This document shows positions 1 through 5,575 of a stretch of DNA of 19,333 nucleotides, one piece after another. Each line of letters starts with the position of its first letter. The first letter of the stretch is position 1. The translations under genes were made by a program, and so were the position numbers. The notes under the pieces are model-generated. The model did no database searches. It was not told the DNA's origin and worked only from the letters and a program-made list of their open reading frames with translations. The stretch is from Methanosphaera sp. (GTDB taxonomy: Archaea > Methanobacteriota > Methanobacteria > Methanobacteriales > Methanobacteriaceae). The stretch lies in contig JAFRMD010000073.1 of the NCBI GenBank assembly GCA_017430835.1, positions 1 to 19,333 on the forward strand. Direction: 5' to 3'.

Positions 1-98
1 AGAATAATCTATTAATAATATAATCATATAAATTAATAAATGACTTAATTTAATACATATTTTACTAATTATCATACTACTTTTTTGATGAAAAATAA

Positions 99-332
99 CT
101 TCACAAGAAAAAATCAGGAAATTTTACCCAAATTATGTTAAAACATAAGTAAGATTCTGAACACTGCCTAAAAACGGGAGACATACTGGAATATGCAATA
201 GATTCTCAACTAATCACCTTCAAAGAAGTCAATAAATTATGGAAAGAAATGTTGGATAAAGAGACACTTGGAAATTATAAAACATTAACAGAATATTTGG
301 AACATAAAACAGACATAATGACAAGATTTTAA
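99..332 (+). pseudogene. C-terminal remnant of a PIN-domain (VapC-like) protein
   Basis: One frame reads as protein-like sequence up to TAA at 330-332, but it has no start and is broken by TAA at 150-152 and, just upstream, TAA at 96-98. The part after the internal stop encodes DSEHCLKTGDILEYAIDS, then a helical LITFKEVNKLWKEML segment. This resembles from memory the C-terminal end of archaeal PIN-domain nucleic-acid-binding proteins (VapC-like RNases), in which a TGD motif precedes a helix. The N-terminal catalytic acidic residues are absent. No partner antitoxin gene is visible. I am fairly sure that it is a decayed gene and less sure of the family. Confidence 0.5.
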
Positions 333-390
333 AATTACAAAATTCATGGGCAAAAAATTATATCACAATAACTATGACAAGACTATTAAA

Positions 391-520
391 GACTTTGTTC
401 GTGAATTATCCCGACCCCCCTTATTTTTTTGTAAGAAGTATCTATTAGCATTTTATTAGACATCGTAGTATTTTTTAATATTTCCACTTCATTATATCCA
501 CCACCCATAACAAGTAATTT
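391..520 (+). repeat. ~120-bp direct repeat, copy A
   Basis: The first 44 nt (391-434, beginning GACTTTGTTCG and containing a C6 run followed by TTATTTTTTT) are identical to 4323-4366. Similarity continues, with substitutions and small indels, to a weak terminal hairpin (ACTT 486-489 and TTAT 492-495 pairing with ATAA 507-510 and AAGT 512-515) followed by AATTTT. The copy lies just downstream of the PIN remnant. It could be a dispersed 3'-end/terminator element, a small RNA gene or the scar of a mobile element. A 37-codon ORF crosses it (346-459), but copy B does not preserve that reading frame past the core. Confidence 0.75.
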
Positions 521-788
521 TATCAAACATTTATTATTTTTCAACTGATTCAGAAGATATTTTTATATATTACTCCAAGACTAAAATAATTTCAACCCCA
601 CACAATTTTTTAAAGAGTTCGATTTTTATTTTAATAGTAATGTTTATTAATAACCTAAGACATAACTTGTGATGTTGTTAATCGATTTTGATATGACGAA
701 AATCAAATTGACTTTTACAATTAACAACAAAATAAGTATTTTAATAAATGATTAATCAATAAAATAAAAAGAATGGAGGCTAATATTT
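521..788. other. AT-rich intergenic region, likely upstream region of the large surface gene
   Basis: No ORF or RNA gene is seen. AT-rich tracts such as TATTTTAATAAATG near 736-750 could serve as a TATA element, and GGAGG at 775-779 is the ribosome binding site of the next gene. A short inverted repeat (GATTTT and AAAATC near 683-705) has no assigned role. Confidence 0.35.
775..779 (+). promoter_or_regulatory. Shine-Dalgarno site that questions the annotated start
   Basis: GGAGG lies 30 nt before TTG 810 but only 9 nt before an in-frame ATT at 789. Translation from 789 gives xNYKKIILFLFIVLSC, a normal signal peptide with a positive N-region. Starting at TTG 810 removes both lysines. The frame is closed upstream by TAA at 765-767 and holds no ATG, GTG or TTG before 810. 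Confidence 0.6.
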
Positions 789-809
789 ATTAATTATAAG
801 AAGATAATC

Positions 810-3800
810 TTGTTTTTGTTTATTGTTCTCTCTTGTATTAGTGTAGTATGTGCCATGGATGTCAGCAAATCAAGTGACTCCAGCATAAGTACTACTGCAA
901 GTGCAAGTTATGATAATAATATAAAACAGGACGTTGATGAAGATTTATATGATGATGAAATTATTCCTGATAATAATTTCGAGGACGGATATGAAAATTC
1001 AGAGATAATAGAATTAAACGATACGTCAATTGACGAAGATGAGGAAGAATTCGAGGAAAATGATAAATCCACAGATTCAGCCCAACATAACCAAGGTAAT
1101 ACTAGGGGAAGTGGAGATACCCCTGCTATTGTAAGTAACACCACCACGGCTTTGAGCGTGAAGGTAGTGTTAAACAAGCTTACATCAACAACATATAATA
1201 CTACTTTTAGTGGAGTAAATAACTGTACTGTCTATTATACATTAAATGGTGCAACACCAACAACCAGCAGTACCAAGTATACCAAGGCATTTATTTATGA
1301 TACTAGTAAGACCTTGAAGTATTTTGCAGTTAAAGCTAACGGTGAATGTGGCGTGGTACTGTCAATGAAACTCGGTGAGGAATCCACACCATACATCGTA
1401 TACAAAACGCCGATTAAAAATAAAAAACAACAGGTATACATCTCATATACCCTACCCACAACCAGCATATACTATACAACCGACGGCAGCACGCCGACCA
1501 CCACCAGTACCAAATACAATGCACCTATCGAAGTAAATAATAATACTGACCTACGATTTATCTCAGCCTATGGCTCAATAACAAGTAACGTATACAGTTA
1601 TAGGATGAATGCAATAAAACCGGTAGTTACCATTAAAAACCTCACCGACGTACGTGACAACTACCAGAACATAACAGTAAAAATCAACAAACCAGGTAAA
1701 ATATACTATACAAGAAACGGATCACAACCAAATACCAGTTGCAACACATGGAACAACAATACCAAGGTAATGATATCCATAAAAACACAAGTACAAGCTA
1801 TCCTCATGGATGATGAAGGATTTACATCAAGTGTAAGATTTTATCAACCAGATAAAATAATAACACCACCAGTAACCGCAATCAGACCAATAACAACACT
1901 CGTAAATAATGTACAGAGAATACAATTCAGTACAAACAAACTAAACTGCACAGTATACTATACCACCGATGGATCCAACCCACTAAACAGCTCCACAGTA
2001 AAAACCGCCAAGAACAATGATAAAATAAATCTGAACAAGAACACGCGACTTAAATACTACACACAGGATGACATACAACTATATAAGTCAAAGGTATTCA
2101 ATTACAAGCCAGTACAACATCCAGATGAAAGACCAACAATAACAATATTCAACGCATCCAATATATGGAACAACGGACAGCAGAAGATCATCATACAATC
2201 CAATCAGCCAGGAAAATTCAACATAACCCAATACAACCAAACACAAACACCAGAAGAAACTATAAACAACCCCGGCAGTTTCACAACAGATACAAATACT
2301 AATATTGAAGTATACATGCAATATGGTGATAAATACTCTAAAACCATTAATTATAATCCACATAATGGAACTAAAACCGTAATGAATTATACTTATTCAA
2401 TGGAGATTCCATATGAAAGCATGTGGATTTCACTAGGTAATACTAAATTATACACCTCTAATCAAACATTCATTAATAATTTAAACAATGGAAAATATTA
2501 TTTCTACAATTATAGAATAAATACTACAACAATATCAAATAACGCTCCTGTAAATGAAAATGGAGTATTATTATATAAAGATGGTTATAATTTAGTTATT
2601 AAATATTATAATCGTGTGTATGGTGATATTAACACGATTAGTATTAGTAAATTATTTAATAATAACAATATTACCAGTATTTATGCATTTAATAATAATA
2701 AACGTACAAAAATTGTTGACATGTATTTTTATAATATGGAAGGAGGTAAAATATTTTTCACTAGGTTTATCTCAAACCATAATCCAGACATGATATCCAA
2801 AACAGAAATATTGACTTCTGAATATCAGCCAGAAATATCTTTTAACACGATACAAACATATGTTTTAACTAATAAATTAATAAATACAACTATATTGAAG
2901 TCCTACATGAATCTTAAAGATAACTATAATACTAATGTACTTAAATCATATTATGGAACCTATTTAACAGCACTTTCAACCATATACTTCTATGATGAAA
3001 CAAGCAAATTTTTTGCAGACAAGTTGAATATAGCTTTTTCCAGACAACAAGAAGCTCAAATACTTATTGGAGTACATTATACCGGAATAACATATATGAC
3101 AACCCTCGATCCAACATTGGGCTTGAGCATATGGGGAAATGAATCTAATAAACTATACTTTAGATTAATATCTACATTAATGTTATCTGAATGTGAACGA
3201 ATGGCATTACAAGCTTCAGGTCAAACCACTACAAGTGCTTTTCAAATATTTTATCAGTCTTTAAATGAATCAACATTAAATATAACATATTATGAAGATA
3301 ATAACACCATTCAAGTAATTCCATCTGATGATACAGAGTATAAGTTTATCATTGAATTAAATACAGGGATTGTTTGGACATACACTTCAAATTTTTTCGA
3401 AACATTGATTTTTGGAAATCCTGAATATTTAAAGGGTGCCACAACAATAGATGGTCAAGGTGATTGTTATCATGATGAACGAACAGATGCATTTTCAATG
3501 GCTCTTAGAAATTTAACCAATTACATTGATGCGATTGGTTATCGTATGGGTCAGGAAAATCTTGAAATGATGCAGGAAGGTTTAGAGTTAAGTCAAAGCA
3601 TGTCTGATGAGATGGTTAGTTTCTTTGAAGATTGGGCTGGAGGTACTGCAATAACAGCCGGAATGACAATAGTGTTAGCTTCAGGTGGAACAATGCTACC
3701 CGTAGTTGTAGGAGCAGCCATAGTTGGTATGGGTATTGGTTTATGTTTACATGCTGCCGGAGCAGATGAACCATCCGATATGTTAAACCCATATTATTGG

Positions 3801-4058
3801 ACACAAGCAGCACCAACGATTATAGGATCAGCCATAGTACCATATGGAGAGATAAGAAGTGTTGCAAAAGGATTACAATTATTAGACAAAGTAGGACTAC
3901 CCTTATTTGATGAAGGAAGAGTTATACTAATGTCAAGTATAAAAATAAATACATATAATAGTTTTATAGAAATGATTGAAGAGGAAAGTAGGGGTATCTT
4001 TTATTCTAATGCTATTGATTGGGGATATTCCTACTTTGGTTTATCTATTCCTGAGTAG
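810..4058 (+). CDS. Large secreted surface protein with chitobiase C-terminal-type repeats
   Basis: This is an exported protein of 1082 aa from TTG 810; initiation at ATT 789 would add seven residues and a proper charged signal-peptide N-region. A hydrophobic signal segment ending near VVCA is followed by an Asp/Glu/Ser-rich linker (about 20-110). Four repeats of the CHB_HEX_C type follow, recognised by YYTxxGxxP motifs: YYTLNGATP near 141, YYTTDGSTP near 221, YYTRNGSQP near 299 and YYTTDGSNP near 383, with a degenerate fifth near 456-484. Such repeats are extracellular beta-sandwich modules. Residues about 500-940 resemble, from memory, a region common in Methanobrevibacter and Methanosphaera surface proteins and include GDCYHDERTDAF (about 884-895). 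A Gly/Ala-rich hydrophobic stretch (about 942-988) and a ~95-residue tail end the protein. No catalytic motif is recognised. Codon use changes near 2285. The downstream membrane gene begins 11 nt after the stop, so the two are probably co-transcribed. Host interaction or a toxin-like role is inference only. Confidence 0.9.
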   Translation: MFLFIVLSCISVVCAMDVSKSSDSSISTTASASYDNNIKQDVDEDLYDDEIIPDNNFEDGYENSEIIELNDTSIDEDEEEFEENDKSTDSAQHNQGNTRGSGDTPAIVSNTTTALSVKVVLNKLTSTTYNTTFSGVNNCTVYYTLNGATPTTSSTKYTKAFIYDTSKTLKYFAVKANGECGVVLSMKLGEESTPYIVYKTPIKNKKQQVYISYTLPTTSIYYTTDGSTPTTTSTKYNAPIEVNNNTDLRFISAYGSITSNVYSYRMNAIKPVVTIKNLTDVRDNYQNITVKINKPGKIYYTRNGSQPNTSCNTWNNNTKVMISIKTQVQAILMDDEGFTSSVRFYQPDKIITPPVTAIRPITTLVNNVQRIQFSTNKLNCTVYYTTDGSNPLNSSTVKTAKNNDKINLNKNTRLKYYTQDDIQLYKSKVFNYKPVQHPDERPTITIFNASNIWNNGQQKIIIQSNQPGKFNITQYNQTQTPEETINNPGSFTTDTNTNIEVYMQYGDKYSKTINYNPHNGTKTVMNYTYSMEIPYESMWISLGNTKLYTSNQTFINNLNNGKYYFYNYRINTTTISNNAPVNENGVLLYKDGYNLVIKYYNRVYGDINTISISKLFNNNNITSIYAFNNNKRTKIVDMYFYNMEGGKIFFTRFISNHNPDMISKTEILTSEYQPEISFNTIQTYVLTNKLINTTILKSYMNLKDNYNTNVLKSYYGTYLTALSTIYFYDETSKFFADKLNIAFSRQQEAQILIGVHYTGITYMTTLDPTLGLSIWGNESNKLYFRLISTLMLSECERMALQASGQTTTSAFQIFYQSLNESTLNITYYEDNNTIQVIPSDDTEYKFIIELNTGIVWTYTSNFFETLIFGNPEYLKGATTIDGQGDCYHDERTDAFSMALRNLTNYIDAIGYRMGQENLEMMQEGLELSQSMSDEMVSFFEDWAGGTAITAGMTIVLASGGTMLPVVVGAAIVGMGIGLCLHAAGADEPSDMLNPYYWTQAAPTIIGSAIVPYGEIRSVAKGLQLLDKVGLPLFDEGRVILMSSIKINTYNSFIEMIEEESRGIFYSNAIDWGYSYFGLSIPE

Positions 4059-4069
4059 TTGGTGATTAT

Positions 4070-4324
4070 ATGAGTATTATGGATTTTTTAGAAAAAATTG
4101 ATAAACGTTTGTATAATTTTTCAGAATTTTATCATTTAGATTCAGTTCCAAAGGGAAAAAATTTTATTTATAGTATTTTTTTCATTGGATTCTTTATATT
4201 TGCAGTTTTTACAAAAGATCAACGTATGATACTATTTGCTAGTATTGGATTACTGTTAGCAATAATTTTCATTTATTCTCATTTTAAAAAATATGGTATT
4301 TGGGAGAAAATTAGAAAAAAATGA
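4070..4324 (+). CDS. Small membrane protein with two transmembrane segments, paired with the surface gene
   Basis: This 84-aa protein starts at ATG 4070 behind GGTGAT (4061-4066), 11 nt after the stop of the 1082-aa gene, which suggests translation from the same mRNA. It has a charged N-terminal helix (about 1-29), two hydrophobic segments (about 31-48 and 52-71) separated by TKDQR, and a basic tail ending KIRKK. That pattern suggests a hairpin-like membrane protein with both ends in the cytoplasm. No family is recognised. Its stop codon TGA overlaps the first bases of repeat copy B. A small membrane protein directly after a large exported protein could be an immunity, chaperone or anchoring partner; the sequence does not decide among these. 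A second ATG at 4079 is a possible start. Confidence 0.75.
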   Translation: MSIMDFLEKIDKRLYNFSEFYHLDSVPKGKNFIYSIFFIGFFIFAVFTKDQRMILFASIGLLLAIIFIYSHFKKYGIWEKIRKK

Positions 4325-4446
4325 CTTTGTTCGTGAATTATCCCGACCCCCCTTATTTTTTTGTAACGAGTTATCTCTTAGCATTTACCAGATACTATTT
4401 TTTTTATGTTTTCCACTTCGTTATATCAGGGTATAGCGAAGTAAAA
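4323..4446 (+). repeat. ~120-bp direct repeat, copy B
   Basis: The first 44 nt (4323-4366) are identical to 391-434 and start inside the TGA stop codon of the 84-aa gene. Similarity decays afterwards but resumes around the shared CCACTT(C)xTTATATC before the terminal hairpin at 4415-4442. Together with copy A it brackets the two-gene unit in direct orientation. Confidence 0.8.
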
Positions 4447-4450
4447 TTTT
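4415..4450 (+). terminator. Stem-loop followed by T-rich tract
   Basis: ACTTCGTTATA (4415-4425) pairs with TATAGCGAAGT (4432-4442) as 11 bp including one G-U pair, with a 6-nt loop, followed by AAAATTTTTT. It lies about 90 nt after the stop of the 84-aa gene and is the 3' end of repeat copy B. It is a probable transcription end, although the upstream TTATTTTTTT (4353-4362) could itself terminate transcription in an archaeon. Confidence 0.5.
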
Positions 4451-4594
4451 TTAAAAACTAAATTCCATACTTTAAATTTAACATAAATAAATAATAATCT
4501 TTAAATAGTTTAAAATTCAACATATTATTAGTAGTTTTTAATACTATTATTCTTAAAGAGTCTGCTGGCTGGAAGTAGTGTGCGTTAATATATT

Positions 4595-4635
4595 TTTTTA
4601 GGGGAGTAACCTAGATTATTTTATTCTCCTAAAAA
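4595..4635 (+). other. 15-bp stem-loop preceding peptide unit 1
   Basis: 4595-4609 pairs with 4621-4635 as 15 bp with two G-U pairs and an 11-nt loop. The right arm TTCTCCTAAAAA is shared with unit 2, where a shorter stem (TTAGG 5097-5101 with CCTAA 5109-5113) replaces it. It may mark the end of an upstream transcript or be part of the promoter region of unit 1. Confidence 0.45.
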
Positions 4636-4648
4636 TTATTTTTACAAT
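4624..4648 (+). promoter_or_regulatory. Candidate sense promoter of peptide unit 1
   Basis: Conservation between the two units begins at TTCTCCTAAAAA followed by TTATTTTTA (4637-4645). Read as an archaeal BRE/TATA element, it would place the RNA start near 4660-4668, giving a leader of just over 100 nt. The equivalent in unit 2 is at 5105-5128. This is inferred from position and base composition only. Confidence 0.35.
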
Positions 4649-4686
4649 ATTATCAGATGGTATCTGTGTTCTGCAAAAGTAGCAAA

Positions 4687-4917
4687 GCTTTCCACTATAA
4701 AAATAACCCAGTAGTAGAACGCTGTACAAAAGCTTATTTTTTATCTTTTGTATTCTTTAGGGAGGTGATTACAATGTTTGAAGTATTAGTACTAATAATA
4801 GTACTAAACTTACAAGCATTTGAGTTCTTAACAAGACTCATCTGTTTAAAAATAACTTTGTTTTCATTAACACTTTAACCATATGAAAACAACGTTTAAC
4901 AGTGGAAAGCGTTAAGC
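4687..4917 (+). promoter_or_regulatory. Structured RNA elements around the peptide ORF, unit 1
   Basis: Four structures can be read directly. (1) GTACAAAAG (4724-4732) pairs with CTTTTGTAT (4745-4753) just before the Shine-Dalgarno site. (2) TTGTTTTCAT (4858-4867) pairs perfectly with ATGAAAACAA (4883-4892), placing the stop codon in the loop. (3) GTTTAAC (4894-4900) pairs with GTTAAGC (4911-4917, one G-U), leaving a 10-nt loop AGTGGAAAGC. (4) That loop (4901-4910) is the exact complement of GCTTTCCACT in the leader (4687-4696). A small hairpin, CAGAT-GGT-ATCTG, lies near 4654-4666. All are unchanged in unit 2. Confidence 0.65.
4774..4878 (+). CDS. 34-aa hydrophobic peptide, candidate type I toxin (copy 1)
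   Basis: The ORF begins MFEVLVLIIVLNLQAFEF and is almost entirely hydrophobic apart from E3, E17, R21 and K26, consistent with one membrane-spanning helix. ATG 4774 is chosen because GGGAGGTGATT (4760-4770) is a near-perfect ribosome binding site with 8-nt spacing. The same frame is open upstream to an ATG at 4657 (73 codons), but that start has no such site. The peptide resembles in size and pattern the short holin-like or Fst-type toxins of Gram-positive bacteria (M-x-FEALML-type starts), from memory and without a search. Leader structure, 5'-3' complementarity and a possible antisense promoter fit RNA control. An alternative is a small regulatory membrane peptide without toxicity. Confidence 0.6.
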   Translation: MFEVLVLIIVLNLQAFEFLTRLICLKITLFSLTL

Positions 4918-4937
4918 TCCATAACGAACAAGATGCC

Positions 4938-4950
4938 TAACTTTTATACC
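4938..4950 (-). promoter_or_regulatory. Candidate antisense promoter at the end of unit 1
   Basis: On the minus strand the sequence reads GGTATAAAAGTTAGG, with a TATAAAAG box at 4948-4941. An archaeal start about 26 nt downstream would fall near 4918, so the RNA would begin just before the complement of the 3' hairpin and run through the complement of its loop. Unit 2 has GGATAAAAGTTAGG at the same place. Sequence similarity between the units ends right here. Confidence 0.4.
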
Positions 4951-4981
4951 ACGTTACATGACAATATGTAACCTCTGGTAT
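4946..4981. terminator. Stem-loop between the two peptide units
   Basis: ATACCA (4946-4951) and GTTACAT (4953-4959) pair with ATGTAAC (4966-4972) and TGGTAT (4976-4981): 13 bp with a small internal bulge and a 6-nt loop. It follows unit 1 directly and is absent after unit 2. It could end the sense transcript of unit 1; no long T-tract follows. Confidence 0.4.
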
Positions 4982-5166
4982 ATATAGTTATCTATTTGAA
5001 CAATTTATCACTCATTTTATCCATTATTTTGACAAGTAACATCAATTTATTTATAAATAAACATTGGATCATTATTTAGTAAAATTCTAATTTTTATTAG
5101 GTAGTTCTCCTAAAAAATATTTTTAAAATTTATCAGATGGTATCTGTGTTCTGCAAAAGTAGCAAA

Positions 5167-5397
5167 GCTTTCCACTATAAAAATAACCCAGTAGTAGAAC
5201 GCTGTACAAAAGCTTATTTTTTATCTTTTGTATTCTTTAAGGAGGTGATTACAATGTTTGAAGTATTAGTACTAATAATAGTACTAAACTTACAAGCATT
5301 TGAGTTTTTAACAAGACTCATTTGTTTAAAAATAACCTTGTTTTCATTACAACTTTAACCACATGAAAACAACGTTTAACAGTGGAAAGCGTTAAGC
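5167..5397 (+). promoter_or_regulatory. Structured RNA elements around the peptide ORF, unit 2
   Basis: All elements of unit 1 recur 480 bp further on. These are the pre-SD hairpin at 5204-5233, the 10-bp hairpin around the stop codon (5338-5347 with 5363-5372), and the 7-bp hairpin (5374-5380 with 5391-5397) whose loop 5381-5390 complements leader 5167-5176. Because the copies are identical here, pairing between RNAs of the two units is equally possible. Confidence 0.65.
5254..5358 (+). CDS. 34-aa hydrophobic peptide, candidate type I toxin (copy 2)
   Basis: This paralogue is identical to the first peptide except that residue 33 is Gln instead of Thr. Three other codons differ only synonymously (Phe, Ile and Thr codons near 5305, 5320 and 5335), which argues that the peptide itself is under selection. 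The ribosome binding site TAAGGAGGTGAT (5238-5249) is a 12-nt full match to the complement of the usual 16S rRNA 3' end, stronger than in copy 1. The same interpretation and caveats apply: membrane peptide, toxin-like, function unproven. Confidence 0.6.
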   Translation: MFEVLVLIIVLNLQAFEFLTRLICLKITLFSLQL

Positions 5398-5523
5398 TCC
5401 ATAACAAAAAAGATGCCTAACTTTTATCCACATTAAATTGTTATATATCCCAGTATATATATTAGTTTCTGTTGGAATGATCTTTTTCTCTTAAACCCAT
5501 AGCATATTTAATTAAAATACTTC

Positions 5524-5566
5524 AAAAAAAATATTCATCAAAAAAAAGATATTGGAAAAAGGGGGT
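5524..5566 (-). terminator. T-tract terminator of the 644-aa gene
   Basis: Reading the minus strand after the stop codon at 5576-5578, a CACCCCCTTTTT stretch is followed by two runs of eight T (5547-5540 and 5531-5524), typical of archaeal T-tract termination. No stem-loop is needed or seen. Confidence 0.55.
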
Positions 5567-5575
5567 GAAATTAGA

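Larger units (their letters stand above)
4624..4948 (+). repeat. Tandem peptide unit, copy 1
   Basis: This is the first of two direct repeats offset by exactly 480 bp over most of their length. From TATCAGATGG (4651) to 4870 the copies differ at only a few positions, and similarity stops at both ends beside AT-rich, TATA-like sequences. The repeat contains a ~110-nt leader, a 34-codon ORF and a structured 3' region. Confidence 0.9.
5105..5428 (+). repeat. Tandem peptide unit, copy 2
   Basis: This is the second direct copy of the unit at 4624-4948. The leader from 5131 to 5253 differs from copy 1 at a single base (5240, inside the Shine-Dalgarno site). The 3' part carries a few changes, such as ACGAACAAG to ACAAAAAAG near 5403-5411. 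Confidence 0.9.

Noticed and set aside
346..459. 37-codon ORF crossing repeat copy A, with a plausible protein-like C-terminus (DFVRELSRPPLFF)
   Set aside because: Copy B keeps this frame only in the 44-nt core and then diverges by indels, so the conservation is of DNA or RNA, not clearly of protein.
4553..4590. Locally GC-richer stretch (TCTGCTGGCTGGAAGTAG) as a possible tRNA or ncRNA gene
   Set aside because: No cloverleaf, T-loop or other known RNA motif can be drawn, and the stretch is too short.
4657..4878. 73-aa version of the peptide ORF starting at ATG 4657 (and 5137-5358 in copy 2)
   Set aside because: The frame is open in both copies, but the strong Shine-Dalgarno site lies directly before the internal ATG at 4774. 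The near-identity of the upstream part is better explained by RNA structure.
4624..5428. CRISPR array or integron-like repeat
   Set aside because: There are only two copies of a ~325-bp unit with coding content; no short regular repeats, spacers or cas genes are present.
5556..5570. AGGGGGTGAAA on the plus strand before 5571, resembling a ribosome binding site
   Set aside because: No start codon follows. It is the complement of the C-run/T-run 3' end of the minus-strand 644-aa gene.
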